Source of the DNA: Candidatus Zixiibacteriota bacterium
GTDB taxonomy: Bacteria; RBG-13-66-14; B26-G2; WVWN01
Length of the DNA: 37,955 nt
Direction: 5' to 3'
NCBI GenBank assembly: GCA_011773985.1
Contig: WVWN01000078.1
Location: forward strand, 112,196-150,150
Below the pieces are notes generated by a model. It saw only the letters and a list, made by a program, of their open reading frames with translations, ran no database searches and was not told the origin of the DNA. The position numbers were made by a program, and so were the translations under genes. Below are positions 16,876-24,539 of the stretch, one piece after another (positions within the stretch are counted from its first letter, which is position 1; every line of letters starts with the position of its first letter).

Positions 16876-18966
16876 ATGGCTAAAGTCGAAATAGAAAAGA
16901 TTCGCAACGTGGCGCTGGTGGGGCACGGCGACGCGGGCAAGACCGCGTTGGCGGAGGATTTGCTTTTCCGAGCGGGGGCGCTTAAGAGGCGCGGTCGCGT
17001 AGAGGAGGGGAACACCGCGGCCGATTTCGACGAAGAGGAAATCAAGCGGGGTTTCTCCGTGAGCGCGGCACTTTTGGCCGCGGACTATAAAGGCTATCGG
17101 ATCAATTTGTTGGACGTCCCGGGTTCGGCGGACTTCATCTTCGACCTCATCGCGGGGATTCGCGTCGCGGACGTGGCGCTCGTCGTGGTCAACGCGGTCG
17201 CGGGCGTGGAGGTGGGCACGGAGCGGGGGTGGCGCGAGGCCGAGGCGAACCGCGTCGCCCGGGCGGCGGTGGTAAACAAAATGGACCGCGAGCGCGCGGA
17301 CTTCGGCGGCGCTTTGCGACAACTGCGCGACGCTTTCGCGGGCGTCAACTTCGTCGTGATGACTTATCCCGTCGGCGCCGAGGCGGCGTTCAAGGGTTAC
17401 CTGGACGTGGCGCGCGGCGTCGCGGTCCTGTGGGAAGGGGGCCTTACGGGGGAACCGACCGAGGCCGAAGTCCCGGCAGACCTCGCCGATAAGTTCGCAT
17501 CATTGAACAACGCGTTGGTCGAAGCCGCGGCTGAGCAGGAAGACGAGCTGATGGAGAAATATTTCGACGCGGGCGGCCTCTCCGACGACGACGTTGCCCG
17601 CGGGCTTTTGCGGGGAATCGCGAACGGGAAAGTGGTCCCGGTTTTCTGCGCGGACGCGTACGACGGCGTAGGCGGCGCGGCCTTACTGGAGGCGGTGCTG
17701 AAATGTTTCCCCTCGCCCGCGGACGTTCCCGCGCGCGTCGGCGTGGAGCCCGGCGGCACCAAGGAGCTCGAGCGGCCCGCGGCCGCGGCCGCGCCGTTGA
17801 GCGGCTTCGTATTCAAGACCGTCAACGACCCCTTCGCGGGCAAGCTCTCGTACGTCCGGATATATTCCGGGAAAATTAAGGCCGACGAGCAAGTCCGGGA
17901 CGTCAACGCCGACGTCAAATTCAAGGTCACTACGCTAGTCGAAATCAACGGCAAGACCCAGAAGCCGGTTTCGGAGCTCGCCGCGGGTGAGCTTGGCGCC
18001 GTCGTGAAGGCCGAGCCTTTACGGACAGGCGACACCATCACCGCGCCGGGCGATCCCGTCCAATACGCGGAGCTCGTACTCCCCGAGCCCGTGATGCCGT
18101 ACGCGATATCGCCCCGCTCTAAAGGCGACGAGGATAAGCTTACCTCCTCGCTGGGCAAGTTGACGGAGGAGGACCCGACGTTCCACGTCGAACGCAATAC
18201 CGAGACCAAGGAGCTCGTCGCCTCCGGGATGGGCGAGCAGCACCTCCAAGTGATGTTCTCCAAGTTGGGGTCGCGCTTCGGCGTCGCGGTCGACGCCAAG
18301 GTCCCGCGCGTCGCCTACCGTGAGACGGTCCGCAAGGGCGCCAAGGCGCAAGGGCGCTACAAGAAGCAGACGGGCGGCCGCGGCCAATTCGGCGACGTGT
18401 GGCTCGAGCTCGAGCCGCTCGAGCGGGGCGCCGGCTTCGAGTTCGTCAACAAGATCTTCGGCGGCGCTATTCCCTCGAAATTCGTACCGTCGGTGGAGAA
18501 AGGCGTTGTGGAGGCGATGGCGGGCGGCGTCCTCGCCGGGTATCCGGTCGTCGACCTTCGCGTTACGCTCTACGACGGCTCGTTCCACACCGTGGACTCG
18601 TCGGATTTAGCGTTTAAAATAGCGGGGTCGCTCGGCTTCAAGAAGGCCTTCGGCGACGCGTCGCCTACAATACTCGAGCCTATAATGGAGGTCACGGTGC
18701 GTGTCCCGCCGGATTACATGGGGGCGGTTACCGGCGACCTGAGCGGCAAGCGCGGCCGCGTCATGGGGATGGAACCGGCGGGCATATTCCAGGAGGTAAA
18801 GGCGCTCGTGCCGCAGGCCGAGATCTTCCGCTTCTCCTCGGACCTGCGCTCCATGACGGCCGGCAAGGGCTCGTTCACGGTGCGCCTCTCCCACTACGAG
18901 GAGGCGCCCCCCGACGTTGCGAAGAAGGTCGTCGAGGCGTCGCAAAGACAGAAAGAGGAAAGTTAG
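16876..18966 (+). CDS. EF-G-like translation GTPase, atypical G domain
   Basis: This 696-residue protein has all EF-G domains: G domain (P-loop GHGDAGKT at about 16-23, NKMD at about 135), domain II (FVFKTVNDPFAGKLSYVRIYSG), domain III (EEDPTFHVERN, GMGEQHLQ), domain IV (GRYKKQTGGRGQFGDVW) and domain V ending in LSHYEEAPP. The switch II motif reads DVPGSADF where classical EF-G has DTPGHVDF, so the catalytic His is replaced by Ser; the RGITI switch I motif is also absent. This fits the divergent EF-G2-like branch rather than the main translocase. AGGAGG lies 9 bases before the ATG. No rpsG, rpsL or tuf neighbours are seen, as expected for a second copy. Confidence 0.88.
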   Translation: MAKVEIEKIRNVALVGHGDAGKTALAEDLLFRAGALKRRGRVEEGNTAADFDEEEIKRGFSVSAALLAADYKGYRINLLDVPGSADFIFDLIAGIRVADVALVVVNAVAGVEVGTERGWREAEANRVARAAVVNKMDRERADFGGALRQLRDAFAGVNFVVMTYPVGAEAAFKGYLDVARGVAVLWEGGLTGEPTEAEVPADLADKFASLNNALVEAAAEQEDELMEKYFDAGGLSDDDVARGLLRGIANGKVVPVFCADAYDGVGGAALLEAVLKCFPSPADVPARVGVEPGGTKELERPAAAAAPLSGFVFKTVNDPFAGKLSYVRIYSGKIKADEQVRDVNADVKFKVTTLVEINGKTQKPVSELAAGELGAVVKAEPLRTGDTITAPGDPVQYAELVLPEPVMPYAISPRSKGDEDKLTSSLGKLTEEDPTFHVERNTETKELVASGMGEQHLQVMFSKLGSRFGVAVDAKVPRVAYRETVRKGAKAQGRYKKQTGGRGQFGDVWLELEPLERGAGFEFVNKIFGGAIPSKFVPSVEKGVVEAMAGGVLAGYPVVDLRVTLYDGSFHTVDSSDLAFKIAGSLGFKKAFGDASPTILEPIMEVTVRVPPDYMGAVTGDLSGKRGRVMGMEPAGIFQEVKALVPQAEIFRFSSDLRSMTAGKGSFTVRLSHYEEAPPDVAKKVVEASQRQKEES

Positions 18967-18990
18967 GAAATCAAGCGCTGTTAATAAAGT

Positions 18991-19019
18991 AGCGGCAGGG
19001 CACGCCCTGCCGCTTTTTT
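18991..19019 (+). terminator. Terminator after the EF-G-like gene
   Basis: AGCGGCAGGG pairs perfectly with CCCTGCCGCT across a CACG loop and is followed by six T. It lies 24 bases past the stop. Confidence 0.92.
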
Positions 19020-19038
19020 GCGATCGATTCGCAGCGGT

Positions 19039-19398
19039 TCAGCCCCTCTTCTTGGCGCCGACGGCCAGCGCGCCGAGCTCGATAAGAAATCCCCAAATGC
19101 CGCCGGCGAGCTCGAAGAGCAGGAAGCCCGTAAGGCCGTTCGAACCGCCGAGCGCGAATGCCGACAGCGGCAGCGACCCCAGGAGGCCGATGACGACGCC
19201 GTGGAAAGCCCAGTTCGTCCGCCACCCCGAGATGCCCAACGTGAAGCCGATGAATGCGCGATTCGATATAGTAACCAACATAAACGGTATCGTACGCGCC
19301 TCGGGGGGCGCCTTGCCCCCGTACTGCATCCCGAGCCAACACAAGATGCCGGCGATGATGCCGAATAGCGTGCACGCGAGTACCCGTTTTCCCGTCAT
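19039..19398 (-). CDS. Small membrane protein, tandem copy 1
   Basis: This 119-residue protein has three to four hydrophobic segments (about 5-22, 38-57, 66-85, 92-115). It shares an almost unbroken core, NRAFIGFTLGISGWR and NWAFHGVVIGLLGSLPLS, with the next two genes. No known domain is recognised; the Gly-rich helices and small size suggest a multimeric inner-membrane protein. The start has AGGAGG 8 bases upstream. Differences from copy 2 lie mainly in the loop after the first helix (GKAPPEARTIPF against ARAPVDFITVII). It is the last unit of a repeat with a 447-base period. Confidence 0.8.
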   Translation of the reverse strand: MTGKRVLACTLFGIIAGILCWLGMQYGGKAPPEARTIPFMLVTISNRAFIGFTLGISGWRTNWAFHGVVIGLLGSLPLSAFALGGSNGLTGFLLFELAGGIWGFLIELGALAVGAKKRG

Positions 19399-19491
19399 AG
19401 TCGCGCCCTCCTGTTAGAAATTATTTAAAAGGTGTCGCCCCGCGGGGCGGTTCTCATTCTCTCCTTCGTACCCCACGCGTGGGATGTGGCT
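19399..19491 (-). repeat. Duplicated spacer with hairpin between copies 1 and 2
   Basis: It holds the ribosome site for copy 1 and the perfect palindrome CGCCCCGCGGGGCG (19436-19449), followed 5 bases later on the minus strand by TTTT: a plausible terminator of copy 2. The spacer at 19846-19937 is a diverged duplicate. Confidence 0.7.
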
Positions 19492-19845
19492 CTAAACCTT
19501 CCTGGCGCGCACCGCCAGCGCGCCGAGCTCGATAAGTAATCCCCACATGCCGCCGAAGAGTTCTATGAGCAGGAAGCCGGTTAAGCCTTCGCGGTCCCCG
19601 AACGCGAATACCGACAGCGGCAGCGACCCCAGGAGGCCGATGACGACGCCGTGGAAGGCCCAGTTCGTCCGCCAGCCCGATATCCCCAACGTGAAGCCGA
19701 TGAATGCCCGGTTTAATATAAAACCCAGGATAATGACCGTGATGAAGTCAACCGGGGCCCTGGCCACGTACCGCATCAGAAGCAAATCCAAGATGCCGGC
19801 GATGATACCGAAGAGAGTGCATGCGAGTACCCGTTTTCCCGTCAT
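19492..19845 (-). CDS. Small membrane protein, tandem copy 2
   Basis: This 117-residue protein is the close paralogue of copy 1: the first 18 residues (MTGKRVLACTLFGIIAGI) and the NRAFIGFTLGISGWR region are identical. The middle loop differs (LDLLLMRYVARAPVDF), and the end reads LIELGALAVRARKV. The same leader AGGAGG with 8-base spacing precedes the ATG. The similar DNA around the core indicates recent tandem duplication. Function is unknown. Confidence 0.8.
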   Translation of the reverse strand: MTGKRVLACTLFGIIAGILDLLLMRYVARAPVDFITVIILGFILNRAFIGFTLGISGWRTNWAFHGVVIGLLGSLPLSVFAFGDREGLTGFLLIELFGGMWGLLIELGALAVRARKV

Positions 19846-19937
19846 AGTCGTGCCCTCCTGTTAGGAGTTGTTTAAAGGTGTCGCCCCGCGGGGGCGTTTT
19901 CCGTTCTCTCCTTCGTACCGTTTGCGTGGTACGTGGT
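19846..19937 (-). repeat. Duplicated spacer with hairpin between copies 2 and 3
   Basis: Same layout as 19399-19491: ribosome site, TTTAAA-GGTG-T run and a stem CGCCCC/GGGGCG (19882-19896). The sequence CTCTCCTTCGTACC is shared with the other spacer. Confidence 0.7.
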
Positions 19938-20291
19938 TCACGCCTTCCGGGCGCCCGCCGCCAACGCGCCCAAGTCGATAAAGAAACCCCAAAAGCCGCC
20001 GAAGAGCTCGTACATCAGAAAGCCGAGGAAACCGTCCGGCGTAAACAAGGGGTAGACGGATACCGGCAATGACCCGAGCAAGCCGATGACGACGCCGTGG
20101 AGGGCCCAATGTACGCGCCACGCCGAGATGCCTATTGCGAAGCCGATGAACGCGCGGTTTAATACGATCGCCAGGATTACGCCGACGTTGAACTCCATGG
20201 GGACCTCGCCGGCATAATAGGAGCCCAACCAACATACGATACCTGCGGCGGCGCCGTATATCGTACAGACGACGACGCGTTTGCCCTTCAT
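19938..20291 (-). CDS. Small membrane protein, tandem copy 3 (most diverged)
   Basis: This 117-residue paralogue begins MKGKRVVVCTIYGAAAGIVCWLG and keeps NRAFIGFAIGISAWR and HGVVIGLLGSLPVSV, with many substitutions elsewhere. It is the upstream unit of the triplet, so any promoter lies in the 132-base gap 20292-20423, which is AT-rich but shows no convincing -35/-10 pair. The ribosome site is GAGGAT before the ATG. Its divergence suggests it is the oldest unit and that copies 1 and 2 arose later. Function is unknown. Confidence 0.8.
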   Translation of the reverse strand: MKGKRVVVCTIYGAAAGIVCWLGSYYAGEVPMEFNVGVILAIVLNRAFIGFAIGISAWRVHWALHGVVIGLLGSLPVSVYPLFTPDGFLGFLMYELFGGFWGFFIDLGALAAGARKA

Positions 20292-20423
20292 GATTTTATC
20301 CTCAGACGGCGACGTTTAATATAAGGCGCGGGCGAACGGTACCTTTTTTATAACAAAGCCGGAGCCTGGGGCGAATAAAAGATGGGCGGCCTCGATTCCC
20401 TTTACCCGGCTATAGACCGAACT

Positions 20424-21083
20424 TTACGTAAAAACGTTCTCGAGCGCTTCGTAAGTTACGTACCCCCACTTGATCTCTACGACGGCGAGCCATATCAGGC
20501 CTATCATTATTATTGCCCTGATAATCAGGCCGAAGCGCCGCTTGGGCAGGAGTAGCGCGAGGGGGAGGTAATTGAGTAGGCCGTAGGTCGCAATCGCGCC
20601 GGCGAGTATGCCGCCGGCGAGGATACGCCCGGCCAGCGCGTACGGCGTCGCAATGAGGAGGCCCGGCACAAGCAGGGCCGCGAGCGAGCCGACGAGCTCG
20701 CCGAAGCCCAGCCGCCTTTCTTCTACGAAGCCCCAGCGCAGACCCGTCGCGAGCCCGGCCAGCAGGACCCACGCTCCCCACCCGGCGAAGAGCGATATAA
20801 CGAAGCGGGCGCCGTTGCCGACGGCAAGCGGGCTTCCTATTCGCGCCAGCGCGTAGTCCGCGACGCACGGGAGAACCGCGACGGCCGCCAGCGCCGCCGC
20901 GCCGCGGCTGGGGTAACTCATAAATACGCGGTACCTGCCGGGTACGGCGTAAAACGCACACGCCAGCAAGATGCCCAAGTAGATCCCCGCGCAACGCGCG
21001 CATACCGGCATAGTAACGCCCGCTACGGCGAGCGAGCGGGCCGGTAGCTGGTGGCATATCTCGCCCAGGAGCTTCTCTATCAC
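20424..21083 (-). CDS. DUF2085 membrane protein
   Basis: The 219-residue predicted inner-membrane protein has the DUF2085 signature: ICHQLPARSL near the start, then MPVCARCAGIYLGILLA with a CxxC that may bind a metal, and about six further hydrophobic helices. Function of the family is unknown. I choose GTG at 21083, which overlaps the pyrF stop as GTGA and suggests translational coupling. A longer frame to 21152 would overlap pyrF by 73 bases and adds low-complexity sequence. It is the last gene of the long operon that starts at 26233. Confidence 0.8.
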   Translation of the reverse strand: MIEKLLGEICHQLPARSLAVAGVTMPVCARCAGIYLGILLACAFYAVPGRYRVFMSYPSRGAAALAAVAVLPCVADYALARIGSPLAVGNGARFVISLFAGWGAWVLLAGLATGLRWGFVEERRLGFGELVGSLAALLVPGLLIATPYALAGRILAGGILAGAIATYGLLNYLPLALLLPKRRFGLIIRAIIMIGLIWLAVVEIKWGYVTYEALENVFT

Positions 21084-21967
21084 CAAAGGGGCAATATCGC
21101 GTTGACGGCGAGGCGGAGTTCGTGCGCCGCCTCCCGCGCCGCCTCCCGCCAATCCACGCCTTCGCGCTCCCGCCAGGCGAAGGCCACGCCCCGGCTTGAG
21201 GCGACGAGGCCGCCGAGCCCCCGCGTGTCAAAAGCCCGCCCCAGGAGCGAAACGTCGCCGCCCTGCGCCCCCACTCCCGGCATCAGGAAGAACTGCTGCG
21301 GCATAAGCTCGCGCAGCCGCGTTATGGCGTCGGGGTAGGTCGCGCCGACGACGGCGCCCGCGGCCGAGTACCCGCTCTGGCCGACGAGGTGCCGCCCGAC
21401 CGCCGCCGTCATCTCCGCGACGCGGTGGTGTACGGGCCGCCCGTCCTCCATCAGGACGTCTTGCACGTCGGCCGTCGATGGATTGGAGCTCTTCACAACG
21501 ACGAAGTAGCCCTTGCCGTGTTCGCCCGCGCAAACGCTGAAGGGCGCGAGGCCGTCGGCGCCGATGTAAGGTGCGAGCGTGACCGCGTCCGTCTCGAGCG
21601 GCGCGCCGGGCGTTATGTACGCCTCGCAGTACGCCCGCATCGTGTGGCCCACGTCCCCTCGCTTACAATCCAGGATCGCGATCAGGCCGGCCTCCCGCGC
21701 CGCGGCGAGGTGCCGAGCCAGGACCTCGAGCCCCGCCGGGCCGAAGCGCTCGTAGAACGCGGCCTGGAACTTGACGGCCGCTGCCACGTCGCCCACCGCC
21801 GACATCAACTCGAAGCCGAACGCGGCCGTCGCCGCGACCGCGTCCTCCACTTCCGCGAGTTCGGGAGGGAAGAGCGCCGGGTCCGGGTCGCAGCCGACGC
21901 ATACGCGGCTCTTGGTCCTGAGTATGCGTTCGACCAGGCGGTCGGCGAAGTTGGACGTGTGGGTCAC
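21080..21967 (-). CDS. pyrF: Orotidine 5'-phosphate decarboxylase, type 2
   Basis: It converts OMP to UMP. The 295-residue protein has VCVGCDPDPALFP at about 20, the catalytic Lys in ILDCKRGDVGHTM (Asp-x-Lys-x-x-Asp), the phosphate-binding MPGVGAQGG and a late VASSRG. Length and motif type fit the longer type 2 enzymes. Start GTG at 21967 overlaps the hldE1 stop by four bases; a longer frame to 22237 is only the antisense or alternate-frame shadow of that gene. It is translationally coupled to hldE1 upstream and DUF2085 downstream. UMP leads to UTP, the substrate of the CTP synthase encoded at 15111, though the two are not in one operon. Confidence 0.92.
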   Translation of the reverse strand: MTHTSNFADRLVERILRTKSRVCVGCDPDPALFPPELAEVEDAVAATAAFGFELMSAVGDVAAAVKFQAAFYERFGPAGLEVLARHLAAAREAGLIAILDCKRGDVGHTMRAYCEAYITPGAPLETDAVTLAPYIGADGLAPFSVCAGEHGKGYFVVVKSSNPSTADVQDVLMEDGRPVHHRVAEMTAAVGRHLVGQSGYSAAGAVVGATYPDAITRLRELMPQQFFLMPGVGAQGGDVSLLGRAFDTRGLGGLVASSRGVAFAWREREGVDWREAAREAAHELRLAVNAILPLW

Positions 21968-22965
21968 GACGCGTTCGCCTCGTAATATCTCTCCACGGCT
22001 TCTTTTATTTCTTCCGGCGAGGCGGTGGCGGTGCCTACCTTGGCAACGACGACGGAGGCGGCGAAGTTGGCGAGCTGGGCCGCGGCGAGGTGGCTCCCCC
22101 CCGCGGCTAGCGCTGCGGCGAACGTCGCGACGACCGTGTCGCCCGCGCCCGCGACGTCGAAGACCTCCCGCGCCCGCGTCGGGATGCGATCCGTCGCGCC
22201 GTCCGCGGAAAACAGGACCATGCCGCGCTCGCCCCACGTTATGAGCACGGAATCGGACCGGAGGGCGTCGAGCAGGGCGGCGCCCGTGCGCTCGAGCGTC
22301 GGGTCGTCGGCCTCGCGGATGCCCGTCGCCGCGGCGGCCTCGTGGTGGTTGGGCGTTACGGAGGTTACGTTTTTATATAAAGAAAAATGGTCCTCCTTCG
22401 GGTCGACGCACACGACCTTGCCAGCCTTGCCGGCCCGCAAGATTACCTCTGCGGCGACGCGCGCCGTGACCGTACCCTTGCCGTAGTCGGAGAGGATGAC
22501 GCCGTCGGCGCGCGCGAGCCCTTCGTCGAAGTGTCCCAATAGCTCGTCTTCCAGTTCGGCGTTTATGTCGCCGTCCACCTCGCGGTCCAGGCGGACGAGC
22601 TGTTGATGCCGCGCTATGACGCGGCCCTTCCACGTCGTTGGCCGTTCGGTAGAGACGACCAAGCCGTCGCCGCCGACTCCCTCTTTCTCGAGCAGCCGGG
22701 CGAGGGCGCGGCCGTTCTCGTCGTCGCCGGCCACGGCTACGAGTTCCGCCGGGGCGCCCAGGGCCCGAACGTTGACCGCGGTGTTGGCGGCGCCGCCCGG
22801 CCGCAGCACGTCCCGTTCTACCCTTACGACGGGGACTGGCGCCTCGGGCGACAGGCGAGCGGCGTCGCCGAAGACGTAGTGGTCGAGGATGGCGTCGCCC
22901 ACTATCAGCACGCGCGCCGACGAGGCGCGCTCGAGCAGCTTGAGCAGGTCCTTCGTTTCGGCCAT
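21964..22965 (-). CDS. hldE1 (rfaE1): D-glycero-beta-D-manno-heptose-7-phosphate kinase
   Basis: This PfkB-family sugar kinase phosphorylates heptose 7-phosphate at C1 in ADP-heptose synthesis. The 333-residue protein has ILDHYVFGDAARLSPEAPVPV and RPGGAANTAVNVRALG near the start, SDYGKGTV, VDPKEDHFSLY, TPNHHEA and the catalytic base in DVAGAGDTVVAT. It is the stand-alone kinase; the nucleotidyltransferase half of E. coli HldE is missing and must lie elsewhere. It follows gmhA by 7 bases and overlaps pyrF by 4. Together with gmhA it indicates heptose-containing LPS or surface glycan. Confidence 0.92.
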   Translation of the reverse strand: MAETKDLLKLLERASSARVLIVGDAILDHYVFGDAARLSPEAPVPVVRVERDVLRPGGAANTAVNVRALGAPAELVAVAGDDENGRALARLLEKEGVGGDGLVVSTERPTTWKGRVIARHQQLVRLDREVDGDINAELEDELLGHFDEGLARADGVILSDYGKGTVTARVAAEVILRAGKAGKVVCVDPKEDHFSLYKNVTSVTPNHHEAAAATGIREADDPTLERTGAALLDALRSDSVLITWGERGMVLFSADGATDRIPTRAREVFDVAGAGDTVVATFAAALAAGGSHLAAAQLANFAASVVVAKVGTATASPEEIKEAVERYYEANAS

Positions 22966-22972
22966 CGGTTAC

Positions 22973-23557
22973 TCAGCGGCTTTCCCGGAATACGAGCTCT
23001 TCCACGAGCGAGACCCAGACGTGTCCCATAATGGCGTGCAGTTCCTGAATGCGTTGCGGGTCGTCGGAGGGGATGATTATGGCGATGTCGGCGTGCCGCG
23101 CGGCCTCGCCGCCGTCGCCGCCGAGAAAGGCCGCGGTTGCGATGCGGCGTTCCCTCGCCGTCTCGAGCGCCCGTACGATGTTGGGTGATTCTCCGCTCGT
23201 CGAGAGCGCCACGACGAGGTCGCTTACGTTGCACAGGGCCTGGATCTGGCGGGCGAATATCTCGGCGTAACCGTAGTCGTTGGCTGCGGCGGTTACGACC
23301 GACGGGTCCGTCGTGAGCGCAATCGCCGGCAGGGCCGCGCGTTCGTAATTCAGTTTAACCACGAACTCGCTTGCGATGTGCTGGGCGTCCGCCGCGGAGC
23401 CGCCGTTGCCCATAAGCAAGACCTTGCCGCCGACGACAACACGGGAGGCCGTCTCTTGGGCGAGCTGGACGAGGTACCTGTCGATAACGGGGAGCGCCCG
23501 CGTAGCCAGCTCCGCGGCCTCACGGAATTGCCCGTGAACCTTCTCGATTAACGTCAC
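22973..23557 (-). CDS. gmhA: Sedoheptulose-7-phosphate isomerase
   Basis: It makes D-glycero-D-manno-heptose 7-phosphate from sedoheptulose 7-phosphate, the first step to ADP-heptose. The 194-residue SIS-domain protein has LLMGNGGSAADAQHIASEFV at about 47-66, ALTTDPSVVTAAANDYGY, LSTSGESPNIVRAL and the active-site His in ELHAIMGHVW. Length matches the family. It is followed immediately by hldE1; the phosphatase gmhB is not in the window. Confidence 0.93.
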   Translation of the reverse strand: MTLIEKVHGQFREAAELATRALPVIDRYLVQLAQETASRVVVGGKVLLMGNGGSAADAQHIASEFVVKLNYERAALPAIALTTDPSVVTAAANDYGYAEIFARQIQALCNVSDLVVALSTSGESPNIVRALETARERRIATAAFLGGDGGEAARHADIAIIIPSDDPQRIQELHAIMGHVWVSLVEELVFRESR

Positions 23558-23575
23558 GTTGTGTCGTCGCCCGCC

Positions 23576-24502
23576 TTATTGGACGCGCGTGAACGCGAGG
23601 CGTACCGGGTTTTTTAACAGCTGCCAGTCGTATATTCGGCAATCCGCCGGTCGGTGCGGGCCGCCCGCGGCGACCAGCACCGGCGCGACCGTCGGCCGTA
23701 CTTCGCCGAGGCCGAGGGCGGCGGCTAAACGTTCCCGCCGCCCCCGTGCCCATATCTCGTAGCGAATTATGTCCCGCCGCGCCTCGGCGTCGCGGCACCC
23801 CCGCTTGAGCTCGATTATGAATAGGGCCTCGCGGGACGCGTAAACCAAGTCGATACGGTTGCCCCGGTCGTCTATGCGCAACTGGTTGAAGGCCGGCCGG
23901 GCTTGCATCTCGCGCGCGAGCGCCGTCTCCTCTCGCGCGAGGACGAACTCGAGCAGCGATTCGTCGAGCCGTTCGTATTTTAATATAAATCCCAGGTGTT
24001 TACCACATAACGGTACGCATCCTTTGACGGGGTAGGGCCGCGGTTGCGGCAGGAAGGGCATCGCTACCTGTCGCGGCACGCGCGCGAGTGCGTCGGCGAA
24101 GCGCACGCCGTCCCCGGGTAGGAAGGTATAGACGCTGCGTTTTACGAAGTCCGCGGGGACGAGCTCGACGGCCGCCTCCTGCGCCGCCTCGTAGAATTGC
24201 GATATCGAGAAGCGGCAGACCTCCCCCGCGGCCTCGAGCCGCACCACGAACCGGAACTTCTCCCGCGCCGAGCCGGGCGCCGCGGCTTCCCACACCGGCG
24301 CCGGCACCGTCGGCCCCAGGTACCGCACCGGCCCCCGGCAGCAGTAGGGGCCGTACAGCGCCCCCGCGACCCGTTGGTAGAGGTACGCCGCGTCGCCGTC
24401 GCGCACCTGCGCGAGTTGATTTACCGACGACGGCCGCACGCCGTAGAGCGCCGCCTCGTGGCACCTGAGAAAATGGTTTTTGGTTATGAGTACGTGTAAC
24501 AT
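23576..24502 (-). CDS. Predicted nuclease: EVE/YTH-like domain plus NucS-like PD-(D/E)XK domain
   Basis: This 308-residue protein has two parts. The N-terminal 130 residues (MLHVLITKNHFLRCHEAALYGV, VRDGDAAYLYQRVAGALYGPY, then an ISQFYEA helix) resemble EVE/YTH-like PUA-fold domains that read modified bases. Residues about 190-270 hold NQLRIDDRGNRIDLVYA and LFIIELKRG, a NucS-like restriction-fold centre with Asp and Glu-x-Lys. The ATG at 24502 begins exactly at the domain; a TTG start at 24559 overlapping the previous gene is possible. No clear ribosome site precedes either. A modification-dependent defence or repair nuclease is inferred, though it sits inside a metabolic operon. Confidence 0.6.
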   Translation of the reverse strand: MLHVLITKNHFLRCHEAALYGVRPSSVNQLAQVRDGDAAYLYQRVAGALYGPYCCRGPVRYLGPTVPAPVWEAAAPGSAREKFRFVVRLEAAGEVCRFSISQFYEAAQEAAVELVPADFVKRSVYTFLPGDGVRFADALARVPRQVAMPFLPQPRPYPVKGCVPLCGKHLGFILKYERLDESLLEFVLAREETALAREMQARPAFNQLRIDDRGNRIDLVYASREALFIIELKRGCRDAEARRDIIRYEIWARGRRERLAAALGLGEVRPTVAPVLVAAGGPHRPADCRIYDWQLLKNPVRLAFTRVQ

Positions 24503-24539
24503 CGAATCGATTTTTAATAATTCGGGGTCGGGAGCGAAC

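Noticed and set aside
17397-18299. 300-residue minus-strand ORF
   Set aside because: It is antisense to the EF-G-like gene, Ser/Thr-rich from complemented codons, without a recognisable domain.
21080-22237. 385-residue start for pyrF
   Set aside because: The extension overlaps hldE1 by 270 bases and has no OMP decarboxylase similarity; GTG at 21967 overlaps the hldE1 stop.
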